Source: Bacteroidales bacterium
GTDB lineage: Bacteria; Bacteroidota; Bacteroidia; Bacteroidales; Muribaculaceae
Direction: 5' to 3'
Assembly (NCBI GenBank): GCA_004553485.1
Contig: SFLG01000025.1
Span: forward strand, 1 to 20,979
DNA length: 20,979 nt
Within the stretch, counting starts at the first letter, position 1. Each line of letters begins with the position of its first letter. The translations under genes and the position numbers were made by a program. The notes beneath the pieces were generated by a model. That model made no database searches. It was not told the DNA's origin and saw only the letters and a list, made by a program, of their open reading frames with translations. Positions 1 to 8,852 of the stretch are shown here, one piece after another.

Positions 1-1422
1 GGTGTCCTTGCCGATCTTGACGCTCGACAGGTCAATCGAGACGGGAATCCAACGGTATGCGTCGTTGTCCTTGAAGTCGTGGGCGGGAACCTCGAACTGC
101 GACTCAGCTGTACCGTTCTTGACGATAACAACCAGCTTGGTTTTGTCGAACACGCCGCTGCCCTGACGCTGTACCGACCAGTCGAAGTTGATGGTAACCT
201 TGGCGCCCTCGGGGACGGTGGTGATCGGCGGGAGCTTGATACCGCTCTGGTAGCCGGTCAGACCGAACTTGAGGTAGTTGCGCTGCAGGTAGATCTGGGC
301 GTAGGGTTTGCGCTCCGACTTGGCGGGGTCGTGTACGGTGAGGAATTCGTAGCCACGGGCGCAGAGAGCGTCGTAGGTGGATACCTCGTCAACCTTGTTG
401 GTGCCGAGCTGCTGTGCGGTGGCATCCGAGTTGTTCTCCTCGACGGTACGGCCTGCGGGCTTCTGGCTTGACCAGGGCTCGAGCCACTCGAAGTCCTCGC
501 TCCAGTATACAACCTGGTAGAGGCCGAGGTCCTCGACTGCGGTCATATACAGACGGTGTGTCGAGCCTTTCTTGCCGGCATAGTAACCGGTGACCTTGAC
601 ATTGTGGTTGTCGAGAGCGCCGAGGTCGGTGCCGACGGGAGCGTCGACTACCTCGAGCGAACCGTTCTGGCCTTCAACAGTGAATTTGCCGGCCGAGACG
701 AGACAGTTGACAGTGACATACTTGATGGCGTCAGACGAGTAGCTGCCAAAGTTTGCGGTGATGTCTTCGGGGGTGCCGGGAGTGTAAGTGCCTGTGCTCT
801 GTGCCTGGAAGATTTCGCATACCACGTAGGGCATGCCGGCGGCATCGGTGAACTTGGTGCCCTTGACAATACCGGTAGTACCTGCCTCAACACCCTCGGG
901 GTTGCCGCTGACATAGACTAAGTCTGTGCCGTCGGTGGCAACAGCGCCGGCGTTAAGCTTGGCGATGATGGTCATGCCGGGCATCTGCACGGCGGTGTTG
1001 TCGGGAGCGGTGACAAGCTCAACGATCTTGTAGTCGGCTACGCCACGGTAGGTGTCGCCGAGCTGGAAGACCTTGACGATGGCCATACTCTTTTTGGTGT
1101 TGCCACGGAAGACGATTTCGTAATCGTGGGGGTTGTCCAGGGCGCCGTCACGCATGTTGTCGGTGATGGAGACGGTGACCTCAGTCTGTCCGGCGTGGCC
1201 GGTCGAAGGAGTGATGGTGATGTTTTCGGGAGCCTCCGAATACCAGTCGGCATCCGAAGTGACCACAATTGTCTGGGGAGCGGCCGAAACTCCTTCAAAA
1301 GTAAGGCTTGAGGCACTGGCGAGCACGGCTTTTGCTGAAACCGGTTCGTCGTCGTCGCTGCACGAGACAGTCACGCAGCACGCGGCTAAAGCCATCGCTA
1401 ATGAAAATATCTTAAGTTTCAT
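1..1422 (-). CDS. BACON-domain surface lipoprotein, C-terminus cut by window edge
   Basis: The frame is open from an ATG at 1422 to base 1 (474 codons, no stop), so the C-terminus is missing. Residues 1-21 form a lipoprotein signal; the probable lipidated Cys21 (VTVSC) is followed by SDDDE, the acidic stretch that exports Bacteroidota lipoproteins to the cell surface. Residues about 34-121 resemble a BACON domain (beta-sandwich, here with TSDADW and ITPSTGHAGQTEVTV). Residues about 128-290 look like an OB-fold-type beta region. From about 306 a jelly-roll or adhesin-like region begins with an EDFEW motif. The gene starts 42 nt after the susD-like stop, where SusE/SusF-type glycan-binding lipoproteins usually lie, so ligand binding at the cell surface is the likely job. 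An enzymatic domain beyond the window cannot be excluded. The domain calls are read by eye. Confidence 0.85.
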   Translation of the reverse strand, partial: MKLKIFSLAMALAACCVTVSCSDDDEPVSAKAVLASASSLTFEGVSAAPQTIVVTSDADWYSEAPENITITPSTGHAGQTEVTVSITDNMRDGALDNPHDYEIVFRGNTKKSMAIVKVFQLGDTYRGVADYKIVELVTAPDNTAVQMPGMTIIAKLNAGAVATDGTDLVYVSGNPEGVEAGTTGIVKGTKFTDAAGMPYVVCEIFQAQSTGTYTPGTPEDITANFGSYSSDAIKYVTVNCLVSAGKFTVEGQNGSLEVVDAPVGTDLGALDNHNVKVTGYYAGKKGSTHRLYMTAVEDLGLYQVVYWSEDFEWLEPWSSQKPAGRTVEENNSDATAQQLGTNKVDEVSTYDALCARGYEFLTVHDPAKSERKPYAQIYLQRNYLKFGLTGYQSGIKLPPITTVPEGAKVTINFDWSVQRQGSGVFDKTKLVVIVKNGTAESQFEVPAHDFKDNDAYRWIPVSIDLSSVKIGKDT

Positions 1423-1464
1423 ATAATATTCTAATTTGAAAATAATCTATACTTTAGAGTTTCT

Positions 1465-3282
1465 TTATTCGCCGCGGTTGATGTCGTCCCATCCGGGGTT
1501 CTGTACCAGGTTGGGGTTGAGCGACAGATCCTCGATGGGTATGCCGTAGTAGTAGTCGCGGGCATCGTTCCAGGGAGCTTTTGTCTTGAGCTGCGAACGG
1601 TGGTAGTCGGTGAAGCCGTAGGTGCCATTGGACAGGAGGATTTCCTTACCGATCTGGTAAACCTGCACGCCCTTGCCGACTGCGGGCTTAGCCTGATTCT
1701 CTCCGTAGAGTACAACGTCGGGCTTGCCGTCGCCGGTGAAGTCATATTCGCCGGGGCCGGGGAAGTAGACACCGCCCATATCCTGGTCGTAGGCATAGCC
1801 GGCACGCCAGCGGAGGACGTCGGGCCAGCGCTGGCCTTCCATTACCAGCTCAATTGAGCGCTCGCGACGGAGCTCGAGGATGATACCGAGGTTCTCGCCG
1901 GTTACGTTGGTGTAGCCGAAGCGGGGATCCTGCAGATAGGGGTCGGGGTTGGCGTTTGCCCATAGGAGGCTGATGCGGGGCATAGCGACACGATCGCGCA
2001 GGAGGTTGACGGAGATGTTGAGGTCCTCCTGGGTGATAGTGCCGAGCTCGGCCTTGGCCTCGGCGTAGATGAGGAGAGCCTCGGCGAAACGGAAGACGGG
2101 CATATCGTTGGTCGAACGCTTGTTGTCGATGTTCTGGCCGTCAGCATCGGGAGCCTGGACAAACTTGATGGGCTGGAAGCCGGTGCAAGTAGCCTGGAAG
2201 TCGGGAGCGAGGACTTCGCTCTTGCCGATACGGGTGTAGTTGAGAGTGCGGATGCTCTGCGACAGGCGGGGGTCACGATCCTTTACCTGGTCGACGAACA
2301 GCTTGGTTTCCCAACCGTCCTGGTCGGTGTAGCGGTCACCGTTCTTCATCAGGTACTGGTTGACGAGCTTGCGGGAGAAGCCGGGTGTACCGCCGGTGGG
2401 CTGGAGGGTGCTCGAAGCAGCCTCGTGGAAGGCAGCGGTGGCGGCACCGAAGCGGATAGCGAGGATGTACTCGTCAGTGTTGGCGTCCGAAGCGACGAAG
2501 AGGTCGCGGTAGTCAGTGCTGGGGTGACCGGTGGAGTAGAGCTTGTACTCCTTCTCGTCGATAAGCTTCTTTGCAGCGTCGGCGGCCTGTTCGAGGTACC
2601 ACTTGTAGTCGTGGCCTTCGAGCGAGATGCCGTGGTACTTGCGGAAGGTACCCTCCCAGAGGCAGATGCGGGCTTTGAGGGCCAGGCAGGCGCCGCGGGT
2701 TACGCGGTAGGGGTTGTTGGGCTCCTGTGCCTTACGGGGAGCGTTGGCGATGGCGAAGTCAAGGTCTTTGACGATGTTGGTCATAACCAGCTCGCGGCTG
2801 TCGCGGGGGTTGAAGAGGGCCTCGTCGGCCGAGCCGAGTTCGCGGTCGTACCAGGGCACATCGCCGAAACGTCTTACCTTTTCAAAGTAGAAGAAGGCAC
2901 GGAAGAAAGCGCCGACGGAGGTGTACTTGGCAACGGCAGCCTTGTCTTCGCACTTTTCGGGAGCGTACTGCATCAGTGCGTTGATGCGGCGCAGGTTGCC
3001 CCAGCTCCAGCCACCCGAACCGGCGTTGGTGGGCGTGATGCGCTTGCTGCCGCCCAGCATTTCGTCGCAAAGGGTCTGGGTGAGATAGAAGTCGTTTCTC
3101 TGTCTTTCAGGCTCTTTATCGAGCAGATTGTTGTAAAGCGGGTTCGAGAATACCTCGAGCTGGTCGCCGGTCTTGAAGTAGTCGTCAAGGCTTACACGGT
3201 CCTGCGGAGTGAGGTCGATTGCATCCTCGCAGGAGGTCAGCGCGAAAAGGCCGAGCGACAGTCCTAATAATATTTTTTTCAT
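1465..3282 (-). CDS. RagB/SusD family nutrient-uptake outer membrane lipoprotein
   Basis: This 605-residue protein is a SusD-type lipoprotein that caps the SusC barrel and holds substrate at the cell surface. It begins with a lipoprotein signal (MKKILLGLSLGLFALTSC, Cys18) followed by acidic ED. The N-terminal SusD-like region (about 19-330) carries helical TPR-like segments. The C-terminal RagB/SusD region shows the family hallmarks RFAEALLIYAEAKAELG and ELRRERSIELVMEGQRW. Length is slightly above the common 500-600 range. The ATG at 3282 lies 12 nt after the SusC stop, so the two are certainly cotranscribed. The ligand cannot be told from the sequence: SusD proteins bind glycans, but relatives take up peptides and other molecules. 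Nothing is truncated or frameshifted. Confidence 0.96.
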   Translation of the reverse strand: MKKILLGLSLGLFALTSCEDAIDLTPQDRVSLDDYFKTGDQLEVFSNPLYNNLLDKEPERQRNDFYLTQTLCDEMLGGSKRITPTNAGSGGWSWGNLRRINALMQYAPEKCEDKAAVAKYTSVGAFFRAFFYFEKVRRFGDVPWYDRELGSADEALFNPRDSRELVMTNIVKDLDFAIANAPRKAQEPNNPYRVTRGACLALKARICLWEGTFRKYHGISLEGHDYKWYLEQAADAAKKLIDEKEYKLYSTGHPSTDYRDLFVASDANTDEYILAIRFGAATAAFHEAASSTLQPTGGTPGFSRKLVNQYLMKNGDRYTDQDGWETKLFVDQVKDRDPRLSQSIRTLNYTRIGKSEVLAPDFQATCTGFQPIKFVQAPDADGQNIDNKRSTNDMPVFRFAEALLIYAEAKAELGTITQEDLNISVNLLRDRVAMPRISLLWANANPDPYLQDPRFGYTNVTGENLGIILELRRERSIELVMEGQRWPDVLRWRAGYAYDQDMGGVYFPGPGEYDFTGDGKPDVVLYGENQAKPAVGKGVQVYQIGKEILLSNGTYGFTDYHRSQLKTKAPWNDARDYYYGIPIEDLSLNPNLVQNPGWDDINRGE

Positions 3283-3294
3283 TGCTGGAATTTC

Positions 3295-6200
3295 TTAGAA
3301 TGTGATGTCGATACCGAGCGTGAATGTTTTGGGGAAGGTGTAGGTGAGGTTGTCGTTCTGGTTGTTGCCGTGGCTGTAGGCACCTTCCGGATCGAGCCAC
3401 TTGGAGTTTTTCTTCAGGGGCGACCAGTACTGGAGGTTCTCGCCGGTGAAGAATACGCGGAACTTCTCGATGTAGGCTTTCTTTGTCCACTTGGCGGGCA
3501 GGGTGTAGCCGATGGTGAGGTTCTTCAGACGCAGGTAACGGAGGTTCTGCAGGTAGCGGTCGTTAACAAAGCTGAGGGTACCCGAAGTAGCGGCGTAAGC
3601 CATGGGACGGGGGAAGTACGAGTCGGGGTTGTCTTCGCTCCAGACGAGGTCGCGGAAGTCGGCGCGCAGGAACGAGCAGTAGCTGTACGAGTAAGCGCCC
3701 CAGAATGCCATGTTCTGACCGGTGGGATACCAGTAGTGGTTGCCGGTGCCCTGGAAGAAGACTGAAGCGTCGAAGCCGAAGTACTGGAAGCCGGCGGTGA
3801 TGCCGTACTGCAACGAGGCCAGCGAGTTGCCCAGGACGCGACGGTCGCCGGGATCATCGACGGTGTTCTGGCCTAAGCCAATCTTGCCGTCGCCGTTGGT
3901 GTCGAGGTACTTGAGGTCACCTGCCTGCCAGCCGCCGGTGACGCGCTTGGTGACGTAACCGAGGTCGACTTCGGAGGCGTACTGCTGAGCCTCTTCGGTG
4001 GTCTTGAAGAATCCGTCTACGTGGAAGCCCCAGATTTCGCCGATGCGCTTGCCCTCGTAGTAGGCCTTGGCAAACGATTTATTAGGATTGTCGTAGCGGG
4101 TGATGTGAGAGCGGTAGTCGCTGATGTTGAAGCCGACGTTGTAGCTGAAGGGGTGACCGAACAGCTCGATGTTGTCGTTCCAGCTGATGGAGGCCTCGTA
4201 ACCCTTGGTGCGGAGGTCGGCGCTGTTCATCTGTGGGGGAGTGGCGCCGTAAACCGAGGGAAGTGCTACACCGTCGGTGAGCATGTTCTTGGTATCACGG
4301 ATGTAGAGGTCGCCGGTGAAGTTGAGTCGGTTGTTGAAGAAACCGAGGTCAAGACCAAGGTCCCACTGCTTGGCGGTCTCCCATGTCATATCCGAAGCGA
4401 TGGGGTCGTCGAGCGAGGTGTACACAGCCTTGTTCGAGCCGTCGAAGGTGTAGGACGCGAAGGTGTGGTTGGTGACGTTACGCAGGAAGGTGTAGTAGGA
4501 CGATACGTTCTGGTTGCCGAGTTCGCCGTATGACAGACGAATCTTACCGTTGGAGAACCAGTCGTGGATGTTCTCCATGAACTCTTCCTCAGAGAAGCGC
4601 CAGCCCAGCGAGCCCGAGGGGAAGAAGCCCCAGCGGTGACCGCGGCCGAAGCGCGAGGTACCGTCGTAGCGGCCCGAGAGCTCTAACAGGTAACGGCCCT
4701 TGTAGTCGTAGTTGATACGGCCGAAGATACCCTGGATGGCGTACTGGTTCTGCTCACCGGTGATGTCGGTGATCTTGTCGCCGTTAGAGTTTACACCGAC
4801 GAGGTTGAAGTCGGTGAGGTCCTCGGAGATGAGGTTTTCAGCCGACATATCGCGACGGATGTAGTTGCGACGCTCGTAGTTGTAACCGGCCATTACGGTG
4901 AGGTTGTGGGCGTCGGCGAAGGTGTCACGGTAGGTGGCGAAGGCGTTTACCGAGTAGTAGTTGGTGGTGCGCTGGCTTTCGCGCAGGTCGTTCAAACCGG
5001 CACCCGAGTCCCATACGCGGAGCTCCTCACCGGGGTACATGCGGAAGGTCAGGTTGTTACCGCGGTTCATGTAGTTGACGTTGAGGTAACGGTAGGTGAA
5101 GTCGCCGGTAACGGTGAGCTGCTTGATGGGGGTGATGTTCAAGCGGAAGGTGGTGGTGAAGTCGGTGCGGCGGTCACGGTTGGGGTGACGGCCGTCGATG
5201 ATTTCGGAGTGACGGCTGTTGCCGATGGCGTAGCCGACGTAGGGGGTGTCGCGGATGTTCGATCCGTCAGGGTTAACCAGGGGGAAGATGGAGATGGCGT
5301 GACGGCCGAGGTAACCGAGGGTACCGTCAACGCTCGAGCGGCCCTGATAGTCGTAGGTCGAACCCATGTAAGCGGTGTTGTTGCTCATGGTGATCCACTT
5401 GTTGATGTTGAAGTCGATCTTCGAGCGCATGTTGTACTTCTTGTACACGTCGGGGATGACTTTCAGCATACCTTCGTGACGGTTGTAGCCGCCCGAAACG
5501 AAGTAGCGCACAGCCTTGTTGCCGCCCGAGATGGAGATGTTGTGCTCCTGGGTGGGACGGGTGGTCTGGAACAGGGTGTGGTACCAGTCGTAGTTACCGT
5601 AGTAGTACCACTGGTTTCTGCCGTTGCGGTCGCTCTCGACAACCCAGGGGCGGTCGGGGTGCTCGGTCTCGTCGTTGACGCGGGCAAGCAGCTGCTGCAT
5701 GTCGTAGTCGTCGTACTTGACGTAGGGCTGACCGGAGTCGGCCATGAAGAACTCGTTGACGGTGTAGGTGTGCCAGTAGCCACGGTGCTCGTACTCATCC
5801 GAGGTGGTAGACTTGACCCAGCCGAAGCGGCCGCCGTAACGTACTGTGGCCTTGCCATCGGCTTCCTTACCGCTCTTGGTGGTTACAAGAACAACACCGA
5901 AGGCTGCACGTGCGCCGTATACTGCGGCGGCCGAGGCGTCCTTGATGATCGAGATGTTGTCGATGTCGTTGGGGTTGAGGTCGTTGATGTCGCCGATCGA
6001 TCCGTCGATGAGGACGAGGGGACCGGCCGAGTTGATTGAGGTTGTACCGCGGATGTTCAGTGTACCCGATGTGCCGGGACGGCCATTGGTGACGCTGACG
6101 TTAAGACCGGCCACCGAGCCCTGGAGCATGTTGGTGACCGAACCGCCGGTGCGGTCCTCAAACTTGGCACCGTCTACCGATGCCACGGCACCGGTGAGGT

Positions 6201-6552
6201 TGACCTTTTTCTGTACACCGTAGCCCACGACAACTACATCGTTGAGCTCGCTGACGCTTTCGGTCAGGGTGACGTTAACGGTGTTCTGTCCGACGGGGAC
6301 GTTGACGGTCTTCTCGTTAAAACCGATGAACGAGAACTTGAGAGTCACGGCTGCGTCGGGGACAGTGATGGTGAATTTGCCGTCAACATCGGTAATGACG
6401 GCTGCCTTGGACTTGTCTTCTGTGACGGACACGCCGATAAGCGGCTCGTCCGCCGCGTCGACGACTGTGCCTTTCACCTGTCGGGCGTAGGCCGACCATG
6501 CTGTCGACAGAAGAACCGCGAACAACAGCATAAGTCTGGGTAATGATTTCAT
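3295..6552 (-). CDS. SusC/RagA family TonB-linked outer membrane transporter
   Basis: A 1085-residue TonB-dependent importer that would move the SusD-bound ligand into the periplasm using proton-motive force via TonB-ExbBD. Residues 1-24 are a signal peptide. Residues about 26-105 are the carboxypeptidase-regulatory-like beta-sandwich (GTVVDAADEPLIGVSV, TDVDGKF). DVVVVGYGVQKK at about 105-116 is the classic TonB-box/SusC segment. The plug (about 118-228) has the family motifs LNIRGTTSINSAGPLVLIDG and IIKDASAAAVYGARAAFGV. The rest is the 22-strand barrel, ending in an aromatic residue (GIDITF). It sits 63 nt after the phosphoesterase gene and 12 nt before susD. A TACCTTTG box in that 63-nt gap may give it an additional promoter. 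Specificity is unknown. Confidence 0.97.
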   Translation of the reverse strand: MKSLPRLMLLFAVLLSTAWSAYARQVKGTVVDAADEPLIGVSVTEDKSKAAVITDVDGKFTITVPDAAVTLKFSFIGFNEKTVNVPVGQNTVNVTLTESVSELNDVVVVGYGVQKKVNLTGAVASVDGAKFEDRTGGSVTNMLQGSVAGLNVSVTNGRPGTSGTLNIRGTTSINSAGPLVLIDGSIGDINDLNPNDIDNISIIKDASAAAVYGARAAFGVVLVTTKSGKEADGKATVRYGGRFGWVKSTTSDEYEHRGYWHTYTVNEFFMADSGQPYVKYDDYDMQQLLARVNDETEHPDRPWVVESDRNGRNQWYYYGNYDWYHTLFQTTRPTQEHNISISGGNKAVRYFVSGGYNRHEGMLKVIPDVYKKYNMRSKIDFNINKWITMSNNTAYMGSTYDYQGRSSVDGTLGYLGRHAISIFPLVNPDGSNIRDTPYVGYAIGNSRHSEIIDGRHPNRDRRTDFTTTFRLNITPIKQLTVTGDFTYRYLNVNYMNRGNNLTFRMYPGEELRVWDSGAGLNDLRESQRTTNYYSVNAFATYRDTFADAHNLTVMAGYNYERRNYIRRDMSAENLISEDLTDFNLVGVNSNGDKITDITGEQNQYAIQGIFGRINYDYKGRYLLELSGRYDGTSRFGRGHRWGFFPSGSLGWRFSEEEFMENIHDWFSNGKIRLSYGELGNQNVSSYYTFLRNVTNHTFASYTFDGSNKAVYTSLDDPIASDMTWETAKQWDLGLDLGFFNNRLNFTGDLYIRDTKNMLTDGVALPSVYGATPPQMNSADLRTKGYEASISWNDNIELFGHPFSYNVGFNISDYRSHITRYDNPNKSFAKAYYEGKRIGEIWGFHVDGFFKTTEEAQQYASEVDLGYVTKRVTGGWQAGDLKYLDTNGDGKIGLGQNTVDDPGDRRVLGNSLASLQYGITAGFQYFGFDASVFFQGTGNHYWYPTGQNMAFWGAYSYSYCSFLRADFRDLVWSEDNPDSYFPRPMAYAATSGTLSFVNDRYLQNLRYLRLKNLTIGYTLPAKWTKKAYIEKFRVFFTGENLQYWSPLKKNSKWLDPEGAYSHGNNQNDNLTYTFPKTFTLGIDITF

Positions 6553-6581
6553 ATTGGTTATAGATATTGATTGGTTGTTTT

Positions 6582-6589
6582 CAAAGGTA
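6582..6589 (-). promoter_or_regulatory. Possible internal Bacteroidota -7 box before the susC-like gene
   Basis: The minus strand reads TACCTTTG, a full match to the Bacteroidota -7 consensus TAnnTTTG, in the 63-nt gap between the phosphoesterase stop and the transporter ATG. Transcription would start about 24 nt before that ATG. No TTTG or TTG was found at the expected -33 distance, so it may be weak or chance. If real, it would let SusCD be made in excess of the phosphoesterase. Confidence 0.35.
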
Positions 6590-6615
6590 TTCTCCGGTGT
6601 CGTGCCCGCACCTCC

Positions 6616-8574
6616 TTACCAGACGTAGGAGGGCAGGTCAAACTTCTTGGGACGCTCCATCTTTTCGGTATAGGTGTTGCCGAAACGGTCTGTGGCGGTG
6701 ATGGTGAGGTCGGTGTTGGCGTCCGGAGCGGTCACCTCGAAGAAGTGGGTCCAGTTGCCGGTGATGAAGTTGGGAACGGACGATATGTCGCGGTTGAAAC
6801 GCTTGATACTCATGGCTTTGATGTGCAGGGGGTCGTATGCCATGCGCGGTGTGACGGGGAGCTTGTTGCCGCCTTCGTCGGTGACGGTGATGGTCCACTT
6901 GGGGTCGTAGTTCCACATGTTGATGAGCACCTTGTTGTCGTGGCGCACGGGGTAGGCGTCGATGTACTTCTTGAAGCTGTTCTGGACGCTGGTGTTCGTG
7001 AGGTTGGGGACGTCGGCCAGCGAGAACGAGACGTTGTTGAGGTCGTATGTGCGGAACTGGATGTTCTCGTCAAGGTTGGTGCCTTTGTATTTCCACTTGA
7101 TGTTCTTGCCCTGGAAGTCCCAGATGCCGTAGCCGGCGGGTGTGCCGTCGTGGGCGGTGAGGGCACCGGGGGTGAGGTGGCCGCTCCACCACCAGTCGCC
7201 GCAGACGGCGCCCTGGTTGTGCTCGATGATGTTGGGATAGGCGTTGAGGATGCTTGCGGCCGAGGTTGCCACGGCGTTCTTGTGGGTGTGGCCGGTGACA
7301 AGGTGCACCTCGTTGAAGTCCTTGAGGGCCGACAGCAGGTCGCTCACACCTTCCATGCTATATTTAAACTGTGTGGCGGTAGAGGGGCCGAAGGCGGGGG
7401 CGTGCATGGTGAGCACGATGGGGGTGGACTTGTCGACGTAGCTGAGGTCTTTGCGCAGCCACTGCATCTGGGGCTGGTAGATCTTCTCGGTGTAGTTGCG
7501 CGAGGTGGTGCCGTCGTAGGTGCTGCAGTCGATGTCGTCGAGGACAACGTAGTGTACCTGGCCGATGTTGAACGAGTAGTAGCTGGGAGCCACACTGTGC
7601 ACGAAGGGACGCTTGGCCGCGGCGTTGTTGGTGGCCTTGTAGTCGTTGTCGTGGTTACCGATGGTGTTGTAGGTGATGAGGTTCTTGAACGAACGGTTCA
7701 TCAGGTCGATGTAGTTGGAGAACTGGAAGTTCTGGTCGTACCAGTAGAGGTCCCAGGTCATGTCACCGAGGGTGATGGCGTAGGTTTTGCCCTTGATGCC
7801 GTGGGCGTTGATGTCCTTGACCATCTCGCCGAACTGCTTGATGTCGTCGTTGCGGTTGGCAAGGTGCATGTCGCCGAAGAAGAGCACGCGGTAGTTGCTC
7901 TGGTCAACCTTGTTGAGGCTGAAGTCGACGCGCTCGGGAGTGGTGCCCGAGCTGGTGAGCAGCTTGTAGTTGACGGGCATGACGCCGTTGGTGACGGGAT
8001 CGTAGCCCGAAGGTACCGACATGAAGACGTATCCGAGGGCCTTCTTCGACTTGAGCTCGTACTGGCCTTTCTCGTTGGTGACGGCGAAGTCGATACCGTC
8101 GCTGACGACGACGTTGGCCACGGGACCTTCAACCGAGCTGATCTTGCCGTAGACGGTGGTGCCGTCGGCGAGATCCCATCCTTCGGGGTCATCCTCTATA
8201 TATTCTAATGTGAACTGGCCCTGCTGGCGACGATCCTGACCGCGCTTGACAAAGGCGGTGTAGGAGCCGGCGGGGGTTGTCTCGGGGATAAGGAAGGTGA
8301 CCGAGGTCTCGCCAACTGCCGAGATGGTGCAGTTGATGAGGGTGCCGTTGGAGGCCTGCAGCTGGATGATGTCCGAGCTGTAGATGACGCTGCCGGCCTT
8401 CATGTCGACAGTGACAGGTTCGCCTTTCTTTACCTGGATAATCTTGGGCAGAGTGAGCTCCACCTTGATGCCGTCGTCAACGGGTCCGTCTTCTCCTTTG
8501 TCGCTGCACGAGCTAAAGCCGAAGCAGAGCGCCGAAACGAGGGCAAATGTTAACCATTTCTGTAACGATTTCAT
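6616..8574 (-). CDS. Calcineurin-like phosphoesterase, surface lipoprotein (MetallophosN-catalytic-MetallophosC)
   Basis: A 652-residue metallophosphoesterase. I start it at the ATG at 8574, because this gives a clean lipoprotein signal with Cys23 (FGFSSC) followed by SDKGED; the ATG 42 nt upstream would put 14 unrelated residues in front of the signal. Residues about 35-125 look like an Ig-type beta domain; 138-220 match the N-terminal beta-sandwich of this family (AVTNEKGQYEL). The catalytic core has the dinuclear-metal motifs GDMH (D235, H237), GD (D271), GNHD (N307, H308), MHAP (H391) and GHTH (H429, H431). The last 150 residues are the C-terminal beta domain. It leads the SusCD operon, so it probably removes phosphate from the imported ligand at the cell surface. 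Whether it cleaves mono- or diesters is not visible. Confidence 0.93.
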   Translation of the reverse strand: MKSLQKWLTFALVSALCFGFSSCSDKGEDGPVDDGIKVELTLPKIIQVKKGEPVTVDMKAGSVIYSSDIIQLQASNGTLINCTISAVGETSVTFLIPETTPAGSYTAFVKRGQDRRQQGQFTLEYIEDDPEGWDLADGTTVYGKISSVEGPVANVVVSDGIDFAVTNEKGQYELKSKKALGYVFMSVPSGYDPVTNGVMPVNYKLLTSSGTTPERVDFSLNKVDQSNYRVLFFGDMHLANRNDDIKQFGEMVKDINAHGIKGKTYAITLGDMTWDLYWYDQNFQFSNYIDLMNRSFKNLITYNTIGNHDNDYKATNNAAAKRPFVHSVAPSYYSFNIGQVHYVVLDDIDCSTYDGTTSRNYTEKIYQPQMQWLRKDLSYVDKSTPIVLTMHAPAFGPSTATQFKYSMEGVSDLLSALKDFNEVHLVTGHTHKNAVATSAASILNAYPNIIEHNQGAVCGDWWWSGHLTPGALTAHDGTPAGYGIWDFQGKNIKWKYKGTNLDENIQFRTYDLNNVSFSLADVPNLTNTSVQNSFKKYIDAYPVRHDNKVLINMWNYDPKWTITVTDEGGNKLPVTPRMAYDPLHIKAMSIKRFNRDISSVPNFITGNWTHFFEVTAPDANTDLTITATDRFGNTYTEKMERPKKFDLPSYVW

Positions 8575-8817
8575 AAATGTGATATTTTGCAGCTCACAGC
8601 CGGAGCTGACGGTCATGGATTAGCGATTATTACAGATTTGTTATTTTTGTATAAATAACGTTAAAAAATAATTAGTTTCCCCGACGGCATTTCAGCCACG
8701 CCGTAGGCGGCGTTGTGAATCAGGGTATTAGAAAGAAGTCGCCCGAGGCCTCTGTCGGCGACATCGCCGCCGACGTTGCCGTCGGGGGGACAATGCGGCC
8801 TATGGTGCCGGACTATA
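8575..8817 (-). promoter_or_regulatory. Long structured 5' leader of the phosphoesterase-SusCD operon
   Basis: From the predicted start near 8817 the leader is about 240 nt. Seen on the minus strand: hairpin A, CCGACG-GCAA-CGTCGG (8785-8770), with a GNRA tetraloop; hairpin B, GTCGGCG-7 nt-CGCCGAC (8774-8754), which shares five bases with A so both cannot form; hairpin C, CCTACGGC/GCCGTCGG with one mismatch (8707-8681); a perfect 10-bp long-range pairing CCCCGACGGC (8787-8778) with GCCGTCGGGG (8688-8679) that competes with A and C; then a U-rich run, an AT-rich 7-bp inverted repeat (8659-8640), and a 6-bp hairpin CAGCTC/GAGCTG (8608-8590) just before the start codon. It matches no riboswitch class I know. 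Regulatory function is inference. Confidence 0.4.
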
Positions 8818-8821
8818 TTGG

Positions 8822-8852
8822 CAAAATTAGCCCCATTTTCCCGAACTACAAA
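8822..8852 (-). promoter_or_regulatory. Bacteroidota-type promoter of the phosphoesterase-SusCD operon
   Basis: On the minus strand TTTG (8852-8849) is followed after exactly 19 nt by TAATTTTG (8829-8822), matching the Bacteroidota housekeeping promoter (-33 TTTG, -7 TAnnTTTG) in both elements and spacing. Transcription would start near 8817, leaving a leader of about 240 nt before the ATG at 8574. The area is AT-rich and free of genes on both strands. Confidence 0.6.

Noticed and set aside
6571..8208. 545-codon open frame on the plus strand
   Set aside because: It lies antisense to the phosphoesterase gene; its Val/Gly/Asp-rich translation reflects GC-biased third positions, while the minus strand has intact catalytic motifs.
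8575..8616. Earlier ATG for the phosphoesterase
   Set aside because: It would place 14 residues before a perfect lipoprotein signal, blocking its recognition.
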